NCBI GenBank assembly: GCA_963691655.1
Contig: OY829327.1
Coordinates: 81,542,019 to 81,606,018, forward strand
Source: Toxonevra muliebris
Taxonomy: Eukaryota > Arthropoda > Insecta > Diptera > Pallopteridae
Length of the DNA stretch: 64,000 nucleotides
Reading direction: 5' to 3'
This document shows positions 1-14,300 of this stretch, in pieces (within the stretch, counting starts at the first letter, position 1; the number at the start of each line of letters is the position of its first letter). A program made the position numbers and the translations under genes. Below the pieces are notes generated by a model, which saw only the letters and a program-made list of their open reading frames with translations, was not told the origin of the DNA and did not search any database.

Positions 1-880
1 AAATGAATAGAAGCGAGTGCAAATTACTGAAAGCGAGGAAAATGAATAAATGTATATAAAAATGAATAAAAACGTATGAAAATTAATGATAAGGAATGAA
101 AGTGAATGAAAGTGAATGAAAATTAAAGAAAATGAATTAAAACGAATTAGAATGAAAGTGAATTAAAATGAATAAAAATAAGTGAAAATAATTGAAGACG
201 ATTGGAAATGAATGAAAATGAGTGAAAATGAAAAAATTTAAGAAAAGGAGTAAAATTGAAGAAAAATTAATGAGAATGCATGAAATGAATTGAAAATCAA
301 TGAAATATAATGAATGTGAAGGAAAATGAATTAAAATTTATGTAAGTGAGAATAATGAAAGTGAATGGAAATCAATGCAAATGAATGAAAGCAATTAAAA
401 ATTAATGTAATAGAATGCAAATGAATGTTATTGAGAACTGAATGAGAATTAAAATAAATGATAATGAATGGGATGAAATGAAAGTGAATATAAATGAATG
501 AAAATCAGTAAAAATTAGTAAAAAATTATAAAAATGAATGAAAATTAAGCAAATGTCTATTGAAAAGGAATAAATATGAATGAAGACGATTAGAAATTAA
601 TGAAAATTAGTGAAAATAAATGAAATTTAATAAAAACATATGAAAATTAGGGGAATGGAATGAAAATTAATAAAAGTGAATGAAATTCATAAAATTAAAT
701 AAAATATAATGAACGTGAATAAAAATTTATAAAAATTGATTTAAAAATAAATAATATTTATTAAAAAAAAAATAGAAATTAATTAAAATAATGAGAACTG
801 AATGCGAATGAAAATGAATGGAATTGAATAAAAGTGAATGTTAATGAATGAGTGAAGCGAAAATGAGTGAAAATAATTGA
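1..880. repeat. Degenerate GAAAATGAAT minisatellite
   Basis: The first ~880 bp are an almost continuous run of diverged ~10-bp units of the type GAAAATGAAT / GAAAGTGAAT. Units differ by point changes and small indels, so the array is old. The same motif resumes briefly at about 1146-1262, after an unrelated ~260-bp stretch. It lies in the intron upstream of the first visible dynein exon. No coding capacity is seen. Confidence 0.85.
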
Positions 881-1145
881 AATCATTTTTGAAATTGTTT
901 TTATTTTAGAAAACTTTCTCACCGCAACGTAACTTTTTGAAAAACAACATTTCGAGATAATCGCGTTTAAACTTTTGGCGCCATGTTCAGGTAGTCGGAG
1001 GTAGCGCTCTGTTGATAGCTGTAACTTTGGCTTTAGTGCTTAGATCTCTATGAAATCTGGAAAAATGTTCTCAAGAGGATGTATTTTGAAAGAATGCAAT
1101 AATAATTTTAAATTTTTTCAGCCAACACAAGTGTATATAAGCCCT
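881..1145. other. Unassigned insert inside the minisatellite
   Basis: About 265 bp of normal-complexity sequence splits the GAAAATGAAT repeat tract. I see no ORF, no terminal inverted repeats and no recognisable protein motif. The repeat resumes on its far side, so it could be an insertion or a non-repetitive spacer. Confidence 0.4.
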
Positions 1146-1262
1146 TAAAGTGAATGAAAGTTAATGAAAATGGATTAAAAAATGAAAAATAATAAAAACG
1201 AATGAAAATTATTTAAATATTAGTGATAATTAATGAAAATAAACGGAAATTAATGAAATCGG
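1146..1262. repeat. Second short block of GAAAATGAAT repeats
   Basis: The degenerate 10-bp repeat of positions 1-880 resumes here (for example AAAGTTAATGAAAATGG). It runs directly into the Tc1 transposase relic that follows. Confidence 0.7.
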
Positions 1263-1625
1263 GCTTTTATTGAAAATAAATCGCTACAGTTCTTAGCAAG
1301 TACACGATGAAAATTTATTTTTGGGTTGGATCTTTCAGCATGATAACGACTCGATACACACATCTCGCGTCGTTAAGTCTTGGTTAAATCAGAACAAAAT
1401 AAAAATTCTCGAGTGGCCAGCCCAAAGTCCATATTTAAGCCATATAGAAAATCTATAGAGTATTTTAAAAAGGGTCATGGCAGCGCAAAAACCTTCAAAT
1501 AAGGCTTTCTTATGGGATATCATTCAGGAAGAATAGAATCAAATCACTGCCGCTATCAGGCAAAAATGGTTTCCACAAAATACCAACAGTACCAAAGGTA
1601 AAATTTCAGTTCAAAATTAAAAATC
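1262..1625 (+). pseudogene. Tc1-type (DD34E) transposase relic, C-terminal part
   Basis: Conceptual translation around 1325-1470 gives [18 protein letters not shown], then [15 protein letters not shown]. This is the second and third catalytic block of a Tc1 transposase. The Asp of HDND and the Glu of IENL are separated by 34 residues, the Tc1 DD34E spacing. Several in-frame stops interrupt it: before the QDND block, directly after IENL, and after IIQEE. The N-terminal half and both inverted repeats are missing or unrecognisable. It sits in the dynein intron just after the minisatellite. A dead fossil; the family assignment is firm. Confidence 0.85.
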
Positions 1626-2206
1626 ATCGAAATTATTATTTTTAAATATTTTTGTTTGGCATATGACTTAATTATATGACCGCAAATTACACCACAGACA
1701 TACGATAATTTGGAAAAATTTTACTTATTTGACATTATAACTGTTTATTTCTTTTATAATTTTAAATATTAAATTGTTATTTATTTTACCGTTGGTTTTG
1801 TTTCTTTTCAATAGAAACTTTATTTTTTCTTAAAATTCTTCTGCTCATAAGTGTATGGCTTAATTGTATGTCCCCAAGTGTATCTTATATGTTCACTAGG
1901 TTCAGAAAGACTCGATTTTTACACACACTACTATCGATATGGAAATATAATGACATCAATTTGTAGCCTGATTGCTTTATGTACGCAAATTGTACGCAAG
2001 GGTTAACAGATATTTTTAAAAGAATTATTTACTTTTGAATAAATTTTTTTTTGAACTACTTAAAACATTTTCTTTTGCTGGGATCACTGTTACTTTACAC
2101 TTACACACTTTATACACACATACATGCCTATAACCAAAAACACGTAATAATTTATACATATATGAATATGTATGTATGTATGTATCTATATTTTTCATCT
2201 CATCAG
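1626..2206 (+). other. 3' part of an upstream dynein intron
   Basis: AT-rich sequence without coding signal. It contains a short ATGT microsatellite near 2165-2185 and ends in a pyrimidine-rich acceptor (TTTTTCATCTCATCAG) directly before the first recognisable dynein exon. Confidence 0.6.
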
Positions 2207-2396
2207 GCATACTCGATACCATACTCAGTGTACAACCAAAGGAAGGTGGCGGTGGAGGCGGTGAATCACGAGAAAGTATCGTTTATCAATTGGCCGATGA
2301 TATGCTAAGGAAATTGCCACCACAGTATAATGAATACGAGGTGCGTGAGAATCTAACACGCATGGGTATTTTGCTACCAATGAATATATTCTTAAG
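2207..2396 (+). CDS. Dynein heavy chain exon (a)
   Basis: Encodes [12 protein letters not shown], a six-glycine run, [18 protein letters not shown] and PMNIFLR. It begins in phase 1, taking one base from the unseen previous exon, and ends with the first two bases of an Arg codon completed by the next exon. Acceptor CATCAG, donor GTATGC. Confidence 0.92.
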
Positions 2397-5300
2397 GTAT
2401 GCATGAATGAAATTGTGCTGAGATTATTTTCCCGATAATTTCCTAACAATAAATAATAAAAATTCGAATAATAATAATCTAGGCAAGAAATTGATCGCAT
2501 GCAAAAAGTGATTAAGAAAGTCTATTCGTGTTTGTGTGATTTAAAATTGGCAATTGATGGCACAATTGTTATGAGTCCTGCGCTAAAGGAATCCTTGGAT
2601 GCAATGTACGATGCACGTATACCAGAAAGTTGGATGAAGGTGAATATCATTGACACTATTTTGATTATGATTATTATTTTTTTTTCTATTTTGCGTTTGC
2701 GTTTTCATTTGATTAACAGATGTTGACAGATACCAACACATTTAAATGCACACAAATTTTCTATGTTGAAAACTTTGATTTATGTATGTGTGAGTGTATT
2801 CTATAGAGTTTTTTTCATATTTATTTCGAGTACAATTTGCAGCAATTCGCTTATAACTTTTTGACATTCGCACGTGATTTGCATGAAATTATTTCCCTAC
2901 ATATAGAACAACATTGAATATAATTTGCATGGGTGGATTTATGAATGTAAAAGTGTGTTTACCCAGTAAGAAAATATAGATGGAAAGATTACTCCATTCG
3001 AAAATTAGAAGTGGCTAGGTATAGATATTTTTTCATGTACATCAAGCTTCCTATTTTTATATAGCGTTGTTGTCGTATTTTTGTTGTTTTTTCAGTTAGG
3101 AGCTAGTAAACTAGCAGTCTTTAAGCCAATTAAGAGCTTATAGCTTTGCATAGCACTACCTTACCAAATTACATTACCAGTAGCCAATTGACTTTAGCTT
3201 CCATACTGGCATATTGCATGCACTGACATATTTATATAATGTCAGCCAGATATCCTAGATACTACATATGAAAACCACGAATGCAATCAATTTCTGCAGA
3301 CATTTTAACAAAAGCAGCATTTTCATGGATTTTTCAGCAATTCGTTTTTTTTTATTTTATACCATTTACATCGCTAAAGTTTGTCCATAAATCTGATGTG
3401 CGGTGAAGTTGAAAATTTTGTATAATGCATAGTGATTTAGGAAGTAATGTGGAAATGAATAGTTGGCAATCAATTTGATTTAAGTTCAGAACTGCTTTGG
3501 AATATTGAAAGGATATTTCTATCATATGTAAAGCCGGAATATTTGTGGATTTTCCAAGTAACAAAGTGAATCTAAAGCTGGGTCGAATATAAACGATAAG
3601 CCGTTAATTGTAATTTAAGTTCTTTTTTTGATTTATTTGATGGGTGAGAACTTGTGTTGCCGATATATGTAGTACCGATGTTTTTAGGTCTATTTTCTTA
3701 TCTGAATTTGGTTTTAGTCTAAGTTTTGGTCTGATAACACTCCAGTGTGAATTATCGGCTGAGTTTTAGTCGGAATTTCGGTCAGGATTTTATTCAAACT
3801 TTTTAGATCTTTAGTTTTAGTTAGGAAAAAATATAATGAGGAAATGGGTTAGGAGTAAAAAAAATGAGAACGAAAGAGACCAAAAGAAAGAAGATATTTT
3901 GGGAGGGGAAAGGAGAGAAAGTGAGGGGGAAAATGGTGTAAAAAAAGGTGAGAGAAAAAGAGAACCCTAAAACCCAGATAAAGCAAAGAAATTTAATGCC
4001 AATGTTCATTTTTAGTTTTCCAAATTATGAACAAAGACGTTACCTACAAATATTGGGCAAAACTCAATATTATCCACTCTATTACTTCTTTAGTTCCCTT
4101 ATAAACTAGGCTATTCTTCTTGGTAAATTTTTGGGCTTATAACCCAAGAAGAGGAAGAAGAAAGAGGAAGAGTAGGGACAGCCTCTGACATTTGGCGCTA
4201 AAGTGAATTGTAAAATTTCTAATAAATTCACGAATAGTGTAAAAACTAGTGTTCGACCGAAACCGACTTTTTCGGCGGAAACCGAATTTCGGCCATTTTT
4301 CTAATATTCGGCCAAAACCGAAACCGTAACCGAAACTTTTTAATATAAATGTATATATCTGTGGTCACAAGGCATAACAGCATAGGTGTGTTTTTTTGTA
4401 TTTTACAGGAGAGCACTTCAAAGGTTCAAATGCTAAGAGTAATCAGGTTGAGTTGTGCTATTTTTCCGCCCTAATATCTCGTAAACCACTGAACCGATAG
4501 TCATAAAATTCGGACACAATATGAAAACGGATATGAAGAATCAAATTATGATAATAACTCGAATTCGACAAAACTCGAGTTGTGTTGTTATTGCTTGTGA
4601 CCACAGATATGTTAAAAACAAAATTTTTTTTTTAATTAAAACTCAAAAAAAAATAAAATCCAATTTTTTTTTTTTTTTTTGAAAAGTGCGTTGACAGATT
4701 CTATATTCGATTCTAATCAACTTTGCCGAAGAAAGTATGGCAAAAAAATGGATGCTACCCCTCCGTAAAATTCGAAGAAGTTTCAGTACTACGTACTGTA
4801 GTTGTTTGAATAAAAATCGATAGTTACTTTTAATATTACTATAACTTCTACGAATTTTACGGAGGGTAAGCTCCATTTTTTTTGTCACAGAATATGGAAC
4901 TCTTCTGTCGGTACTCCGAAAAAAATTCATCCATACAAATTGGTACGCCCTAATATACATACTTATATATGTATATATAAAATAACAAAAATATTATTTT
5001 AACAATAAAGAAAATACATATTAAAGGCACTAAAAAAAAATACATTTTGTGGTATAGGTACAAATGAAATTCACATTTTTATTTTAATATTCAAAATTGA
5101 ATAACTTTATGTTATATGCTAAAAATAAAAACAGTCCTTTGCGTACTGAAAAGCAATTTACAGTAAAATTTATAAAGTTTCGGTTTCGGCCAAATATTCG
5201 GCCATATTTTTTGCCGAAACCGAAACTTAGCCGAAATCGTATTTTTGGCCGAAACCGTAACCGAAACCGAATATTCGGTCGGACACTAGTAAAAACGAAT

Positions 5301-8300
5301 GCAAGTCCAAGAGAGAATGAGAAAAAACTATACTGAACTATATTTTCTTATTTAAAAAGGGATTAACACACAAGTACGCTCAATGTCCCGCACATTGAAT
5401 TGAAATCGGAAAATTAGACGACGCGAAATTTAGGCGCTGCGACCTGTAAGATCTTTTGTATTAAAGCTCTAAATTATGAAAGTAAAAAACAAGATAGATA
5501 TGAAATCATACACTAACCGGGAATCGAACCCGGGACCCTAGTGATAAGAGTCAATCACGTTGCTAATAGACCACAGAGGCGGTTGTCCCATACAATCATG
5601 CGAACGACCATACCATGCTGAGTACATCGGTTTATGTCAAATGAAACTCCCTGAATTAAAAGTTAACGGTGAAATTAAAGGAGTTGAAATAGGACAAGCT
5701 TAACTTTTTAAAGAAATTTCTATCTAGACAAAAATAGCTACAACTCTGGATAAATAAAATACAGCTATATTTTATTTAGCACATATGAGTAATTTAGGTT
5801 TTGTTTTCATTCTACAACTTTTCCATTTTGTATTGAAAGATATAAATTTCACAATATTTTTACTCACTATTACAATAAAAATATTATATTTTCCTTCTAC
5901 ACTCCCACTTATTTATGTATGAGATACAGCTACTAAGTATTTTCATTGTTTTGATGATGTCCTTTTGATAGTGCATACTAAAAAACTAAAATTGCTTTAT
6001 GAATGAAATTCCTCTTTTGCACGCTCCTTGTTAAAAGCTTTACATTCCTCTATTTCTTATGTTCAGTTTCCGTTTTATTTTTACATCTCCTCATGAATTC
6101 GCACTTGCCTTTCACATTCATTTTCATTTTCAATCAATTTGCCTACCATTATTTTCCACTATAAATGTCCACTTTATTGACACATGCCATCAAAAACAAC
6201 AACAGCAGCAGAACAGAAAAAGAAAACACGAAGCGAAATTTTCCATTTTAGTTTTCTTGGGACACCTTTTCGTCCATTTTGTATGTGCTTTCACGGGTAT
6301 GCAAATGTATGTGTGTGTGTGTTTGTGTATGGATAGGTAAGTGTGTATGAGTGCTTTTCTTGCCAATGACCTTTAAATTGCGTTTCCGTTTACTTCTTTT
6401 GTTATTCTTTCTGTTGTTTTTTAATTCCACCATATATTTCCACACTTCATAAATGTGTGTACGTTACATTTAATTTACCTTCTTCTTTTATTGTGCCCGT
6501 ATTTACTTGCATATAAAAGTAATGTTCCTTCTTATTTATACATATATGCAACTGTAACGATTATTACCTTTAAGTTCATTTTTATGTTAAGTTTTATTAA
6601 GCGTTTTAATTTATGCATTGCCCCACTTTGTTTTGTAAACACGTGTATGTAGGGCACATATATATTAATGAAAAGCACAACAAACAGAGCAATGAAGCCT
6701 TGATAGCCTGTAAAAAATTTATACTCGATTACTGTGTCCTAACAAGGGACCCTAACTCGGAATTTATTTAGGACGGTAGAATATCCTAAAAACAAGTATT
6801 TCAAATTTTCAGTTACTTATTTGCTTAAAGTAATTTTTCATGCATCAAAGCAAACTCAGCTGGTCTCCCCGACATAGAAATATAGAAAGAAGGGCAAAGC
6901 TGACGAACTAGCGAGAATGGGAGCAATCTTAGATCTTGAAAATAAACTGGTTTTATTTAATTTACCAATGGGAACCGTGAAATCTAGTCGAAACCAGAAA
7001 GCGGAGGAAATAATCAACAGATTCTGGGAAGCCAAAATCATAATACACCCATTCTTAGCCTCCGTGGACGCTCAAAACACTTCTCTTTAATCTAACCTAA
7101 GTGTGAGGCATCTAATATGTTTGTGCATATAATCTTAAATAACATGTACTCTAAGTTAAGGAATCCAATGTTTCTTGATATCATTAAATCAGAACTAATT
7201 ACAATGTGCAACAAATACCAAGTCAGGGTAAGTAACAAAACCCCAAGAGGCTTTTGAAACGTTAGCTAATTTAATAATTTTATGATTATATTAATTTTTT
7301 GGGACCGTCATTGATTTTTCTTGAAAACGGAGAACAACAAATTAAAATTTGTTGAATTGATGATTTATTTTTTGAATGTGAACCCTTCCCAAATAAGTTC
7401 CTCCGAAGACTTATATAGACGGTTCATACAGCATAAATGCCTTGCATGTCTTTCGCAAAAATGTTTATTATAAAAAGGTAAAGTCAGTGCAATCCATTTA
7501 TTCCGTATAAAAACCGATAAAAAAATTGTCCTTTCTACTTTTGGGTAGGTTAAAGATATCAAGAGATTATTTTGATGTTAGAGTGCCCTCTTTACGTTTT
7601 TATTAGAAACATTTTTGCGGACAACAGTACAGCAATATTCCAAAGAATTTACGCTGTATGAATATTTTCATGAAACGTTGTGCTAAAACACAAGAAAAAT
7701 TGAGGTGAAGAGAGGAAATAATAGGTATAACCTCTTCGGTGCATTTGTTACTGGAATCAGATTGTGCGGTTTATTCATTACTTCAGAAAATTATTACGAA
7801 TGTTGGTATTCTACATCTTACATTTTGAGTGTGCCGATTACAATGCCAATATATCAAAGGATCCATTAAAAAATTATCTTTACCTTGATACGGTCATCGA
7901 CTTTTAATAATGTCAGCTTTGTGATTAACCTCCTCTTCCACCAGCATCGAAATGTAATCAGTGCTCTTGTATTAAAAATATTTTTGAAGGAACGCAACAT
8001 CCGTAATCTCTAGATCCACTGGTGTATACCGTGGTAATGCCTTGAAACAGCAAAACCTCAACTGTCTGCATTAACTAGTTCATTTGTGGATAAGTTCAAG
8101 CACTTGACAAATCACGGACTTCCGAACTTCCGACTTCTGTTTAGATTATTAAGAAAAAAGCATCGCGTATTTTTTTCGAGCCGCGACTGTCGCGTTATTG
8201 AATATTTTATTTTTATTTAATATTAATTTCAATAGAAAGTTCAACCACATATTTCACTTTCCAAACTTACTTTTAATCTGTCATTTTTCCTCTTCTTCGT

Positions 8301-11300
8301 CGATATCCACATTCACAATAGTAAAATAGTATCATTTATTGTTAGAACAGAATCAACGCGGCAGCGACACGACTACATCTCATACAACTTAAAACTAATG
8401 TATTATTATGGAGACGAACGAATTGGCCGTGAGATTGCGCCACTGGAACACGACGACAATTGTAGACCGCGCTCATTTAGATCTATTCTACTTTGATAAG
8501 CGACAGAGTGAAAGATAAACAAATTATTAACCCCGCAATACAAAACCAATAAATTGAAAGTTAGGTAATGTATAACAGGCTTGAAAGTTAGTTTAATGCG
8601 GACGTCATCTTGTCGTCGGGCACCAGTGTCGCTACCGCGTTTATTCTGTTCTAACTATTAGTACTATATCATACAACTGGGAATGAGGATATGGAGACTT
8701 CTGTAAGAAGCGTAGAGGTGTATTTGTTGTAAATTTTCAGGAAAACGGCAAAAACCCTGATTCTCTCTTATGGCTGGTTTTGTTGTGAGAATTTAATAGT
8801 ATGACTCTGCGATGCCCTAATACAAGTATTGCAGCCAGATTGTGATATAATTGACTGGATGGGGACTTTGTTCAGGGTTTAATCATAACGTTTTCACGTT
8901 GGAGAAACTAAAATGCGTCCTACTGATATAGTGGACGATTAACATAATGCGTGTGGCTGATTGTAGGTGGTATATATTTTTGCACCATATCTATATTCAG
9001 TACTGTGCGACCTAATGAGAAAGTAAGCTGAATTCTCCTTTCCGATATTGACTGCGATATTTACACCATATTTTCTGTGGCAGATCTTTTTCTTTTTGCT
9101 CGAAAAATATTTGGAGAGCTCCAAGTTGTGGTGTTCCTTGTTGTATTAAATTTAATCTTGAAGTGTGTCTTGAACCCACTAAGTTGTGGCGGTCCATAAG
9201 CATTTACAATTTAATATTTTTATTGGTGACTGGAATTGTCAAGTCGAGGCATTGCAGTATTAACATTAATTTAATTGTTTTATTCTTGCTATTTTGCTTA
9301 GGAGTATAATTTTGTTTGTATACTATTTGAGTGGCCACTTGTTGCTAGCTACAAGTTTATTGTGTTTGGGAAGAAGATGCCTCTACTTTTATCTTTCTTT
9401 TGCTTTTCTCTATTAAAATTGTAGAAGTTCATTTGTGTGCTCAGGAGCTCAGCAGTGTGTTGAATTAATTTTTCTTTTAGTTAAATTGTATGTTGGCTCA
9501 GTTTTGAGTCACAAAAATCGAGCTTCTTCAAAAAGTTTTTCATTTCCTACCATTTTGTTGCGAACTTGCGCCCAAGATTCCATGAGATAGTTGGCAACAC
9601 ATTCATTTGCATTTCTCGAGCAGCGTAATCTGCACATTTATTTTTGTTCGAAGTTTTTAAATTATTTAATTAGTTTCGCGATAGTTTTTTTAATTAAATT
9701 TATAAACGAGAGTGACGGTGCTAAACGATTTCGAGATATCTACTCAAAACTGCAAATGTAGATTGTGATAAATTTTTACCGTAAACAAAATTTAAAAAAG
9801 ATTTTTGCCAAAAGATCGAAATCAGTAATTTAAACAGGACGAATCCTCCAATTGTTAATAGACTGTTTTGCATGCTTGAAAATCCATTTATAACTCCAAA
9901 ACAGGGAAGTTTCGTTTTTATTAAATGAATCATAATTCCCATTTTTCTTACATGTTATATAGCTAGCCAATGAAAAAACACAACATTCTCAACTATTCAA
10001 TTGAATCTTTTGAGGGCAAATTATCTGTAAGAAGTTTGGCTCGCTCCACATAGCGTTGTAGAATTTTAAAAATTCATTATATTTCTGTACAATGTTATCA
10101 TTTATCCATGATTTCCAATCAAATATATACTGAATATTATACTCACTCTCTAAAAAAAAATACATAACAGAAATGAAGAACCATCCCCGCCCCATCCCGT
10201 CCCCTTCGTGAATGTATCCTGAGCTGGTCATTACAGGATTAACATAGTACAATATCAACAATTAATAACATGTTCCACTCCACCAGCTTGGCCTTACAAA
10301 GAAAAATGAATTTGCTATGAAAATTTTAGACAACATTTTAAGTTTATTTTGTAAACATGATGTTTTTTTAACTTTCTTGTTTTTTATATATATTTATTTT
10401 AGTACAGTATTTTTCTACTTCTTCTTCACCATTTTTACTTCGTTGTTGTTTGGTATTCATGACGCAAATGCTTTTTACAATTCATCGCTGCCAATAATTA
10501 TGTTTTCAGCCATGTTCCCCAACTAGTTGCCATGAAAAATAAAAACAAAGTAATAAAACAGATGAACATAAACTCATTGTTCATTGTTGTTGTTTGTTGA
10601 TGTTGTACATTGTTGTTGCTATTGTTTTTGAGGTAGTTGTTGTGCGGCAGCAAATGATTAATGTTCGTTGATGTTGCTCCTACGGTGGTTGTACCATTTT
10701 TCTTTATGAGTTTGTCACACACTTGTTGCATTTAATTTTAACAATGGTCGTTTTTTGTTTTTGTTGTTGTCTTTTTATTTTTCAATAAACTTTTTTTTTG
10801 TTCATTAAAATTGTTCAACAAATTGGAAAAACAAATGCGCACACACCAATTTAAAGATAAAAATTTTAACAAAAATATCCTTAAGGTAACAAATTACTAT
10901 ATTATATTTCTTGTAGTAATTTCCAAGAAGATGATAAAATCTTTAACATTATCTTGTAATTGAAATCATTAATCACTGTATTATGTAGTTGTACTATTGA
11001 AAAATTGAAATTAAAATGTATTAGGAAATTTGGTAGACAAACAAGAATCAACTACAACTTACATACACAAGTACATATATGTACATATGGATAGGTTGCA
11101 GAAGAAATGATCCAAATATCATTTATTAAATTCTGAGGCAACGAGTTTTAGTAACAAGAAAGTTACTTAGATTCAATGATTTCTTTTTTTTTTATGATGA
11201 AATTAACTTGAAAAAAATGTCCAATTGTCAAACAGTGCGTCCTAAGGGATTTTTTATGTTAAACTTGGGGAATCACACATAATATGAGCTGTAATCTGGT

Positions 11301-14300
11301 CACACAATGATATTCCGACATTCATAGGACAGAACTTATTCATAGCCGTACTCAGCAAAAATTATTCACCTGAAATTTTTTAAATTATAACTAGGAAGAT
11401 AATAGAAGTAAGTGAGATCCGCAGGCTATTGTGTTTCCAATATATCAGAGAAAAGGTAATTATGTAAATTGGCTGTCGTTTTCTGAATAAAGGACAAAAA
11501 AAAAATAAGAACAAAAAAAACCTCAAAAAATTGTTCCGTATAGCAGTGCGAATTCTCCAGACATAAAACTCTCCAATAAAACTACAGAAAATGCCAAGTA
11601 AATGAAATTAAAACAACAAATCATGAATTTTTATTTGTTCTGTTGAGCATTTACATTAACAATTGAACAATTGTTTTCCATTGCTGCAATGGATTGAATT
11701 GCCGTGAGTCAATCTGGTTGGCATTTTTTCGAAGTAAATTTTGCACAACTTTTTATCAGGATACCATGAATTTTGCGGTATTTACTTCTTGTCTCATTTT
11801 ACTGACGGCTTTCTTAGGTGAACTAATTTTCTTCTTTTTCAACGCGGTCTTCTTTCTTTGCTTGTCCGTCAAAACAGGATGTTGGCATAGAACTTTGCAT
11901 TGGTTTTCGTCCATGATTTTATATTTTCTTCAGTTCTGTCCTTTAGTTATAATTATAATTAAATAAAACTTGCCAGAGGCTGATTATGTAAAGCGCGGTG
12001 ACTCGCCACTGTAAGCGGAAATGGTTTTTGGAAATATGAAATTTAAAAAAAATTTTATTGTTTTTTCACTCTTAAATTGGTCACTTCTTCCACCTATTCT
12101 TGTTCTAGAATAAAAAAAAAAGGTCGCAGAATCTTTTTTTCTAAAATTTGTTATCGAAAATTTAGTCCGAAAACTATAAATGTATCGTAGCCAGTAAGCC
12201 TCCACAATAGACTGCTCAGCCAGACTAAAATCGCCCTAATTTTTTTATACATGAACGGAATTTGATTGTGTTAATGCATTTTTCTATGTTTGCGGGTCAG
12301 TCCACAGTTGGACCGCATTTCAGTCCGACTGAGCAGTCTAGTGTGTGCAGTATCTATTAAAGATACAGGTTTTGAAATGGGTCAATTTAAAAAAATTTAT
12401 CATATATTAGTTGTATAAATAAAAATTTTACATAAAACAGATTTTATATTTTTTTTTTTTCAAATTATTTTTTGTTTCTGATTTACACTTTTTGTGATCT
12501 TTTCTTAAGTTTCTTGTTCCATTCACAATATTTACATTCCACTGGAAATCTCCTTGGAATAAAAATTTTCGCACCGATCGCCTTAATCTTAAGTGCATTC
12601 GAAAAGGCAGAAACTGACATAGTGGTTTACGCTTTTAAAACAAAAATTCTGAATCATGTAATAAAGTAAAAAAAAATATATAACTTGTAAATGCTGATTA
12701 TTTATTTTAGGATGCTTGAGTTTTCTCAAGATTTAGAAAAATGGAATTAAAAAAACGTGACTGGTCTGTTTCCTGTCTAGTAACCAAGTTCTTATTTTAT
12801 TTAGATTTTTGTTCAGCAGGGTGGTCTATAATAACTATTTTAAATAAAAGCTATTATCCTAGTTTAGATAGATAGATAGATAGATTAGAAAGGGTGTGAT
12901 GTACTACGACCTTAAGAGATCTATTGTACCCCCGATAGTAACCTGTTCACAGGTTGTCAGACAAGCCAATCTTTCTGAGGAATCTCAGCAATTGATGTGG
13001 CTTTAAGGCTATGATATCCCCACTACTTGGGTGGTAATGCCCCACGTACCTCTTCCTTCTGTGAGTGAGCGCCTCGCAGTGCATTAGTTTACAGTCCTAG
13101 TTTACACTGGTCACAATACACTAGATCACACTGATTACAAACTAGTGGCCCGATAGAAGCTTCTTTTGAAATCTTAACTCTGGTTCGTTTTACTCTTTAC
13201 CTGCCTTGTTCATTTTTCAATAATAGATTTGAAAGAGAAACCATCCGAGTCTGTATTAAGACTAGGAGGTAATTTATTTATAGATGCGTCTTTCCCTGGT
13301 AGTTCTTCGGTGGTTTTATTATCTGCAATGTTGCAGTGGCCTCGTACCCCACAGAGCGTAACTTTTCGCTTGAGTTTATGTCAACCATAAATTTCCAGTA
13401 AAAACTTTTCTCAAGAAAGCCATGAGAGCAACCTGGCTGTGAAATAAATACAAAAATTCTGATTGCTGAGCCTTTTGACCTCTTTTAAGAATTAATTTTG
13501 ACACTGGATCTAATTGGGTGTATTTTGTATATCCTTCTGTATACATTCTTGAGTGATAAAGTCGAAGTTTGGGATCTCAACCATTCCATTCGTGTCTGAA
13601 AGGAACAACAGTGTTAAATTTGCTGCCAACGTTCTGCAACGAGTTAAACAAAGCCAGATGTATCTCTCTTCTGAATACAGAGATGATGAAGTTGTTTTTG
13701 TTGAAGTTTCTTTTTTAATTTTATAAAACATTTTAAATAAAAAAAAAGTTAAAAATATTCTCTTATAAAATATATTTTTTTGAAAAAAAAAATAGATCAA
13801 CAAAATTAACATAAAATTCACTGAACAGCCCGTGTGTAATACACCCATGTTCATTGGCGCCGGATTAATTAGTAAAACTGTTATAGCCTCCAAGATTAGT
13901 TATTTAGACGGTTTTGGTTTTGTAGGCGGTACCACGCCTACTTGGCGAATATCCCGCATAGAGTTTTGTAACCTGCTTCATTGAAGAAATTTTCATTAAT
14001 GTGTAATATTTTGTATAGTTTTTAAGATTGGCCATTTTAAATGAGTGCCACGCTTTTCTCTGCCTTTAGAAGTGAAATTTAATAAATCCCCCTTCTAAGT
14101 GAGAACCTACACTATTGATTAAATATGCTTAGCACAAGTTTCTATATTCCATGGATTTGGCTGTACCTTCATCAGTCAATGCTAGTAGAGAAAAGAGGGT
14201 CAAGCTTTTGAATAAATAATTCAAATTAATCAAGATTCGCTTTAATAATTTTTTATCTAAAAAAAATAATCTCTCTCCATAGCTCAACATTCTAAAACCG

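Noticed and set aside
4643..4960. Minus-strand open frame of 105 codons
   Set aside because: Lies inside the non-autonomous hAT element and reads through homopolymer runs; no transposase motif.
5512..5580. Functional tRNA gene on the minus strand
   Set aside because: The T-arm is perfect, but the anticodon loop has 8 nt and the acceptor strands do not pair.
13510..13893. Minus-strand open frame of 127 codons
   Set aside because: Low-complexity Phe/Lys/Tyr-rich middle from an A/T tract; no family motif and no gene context.
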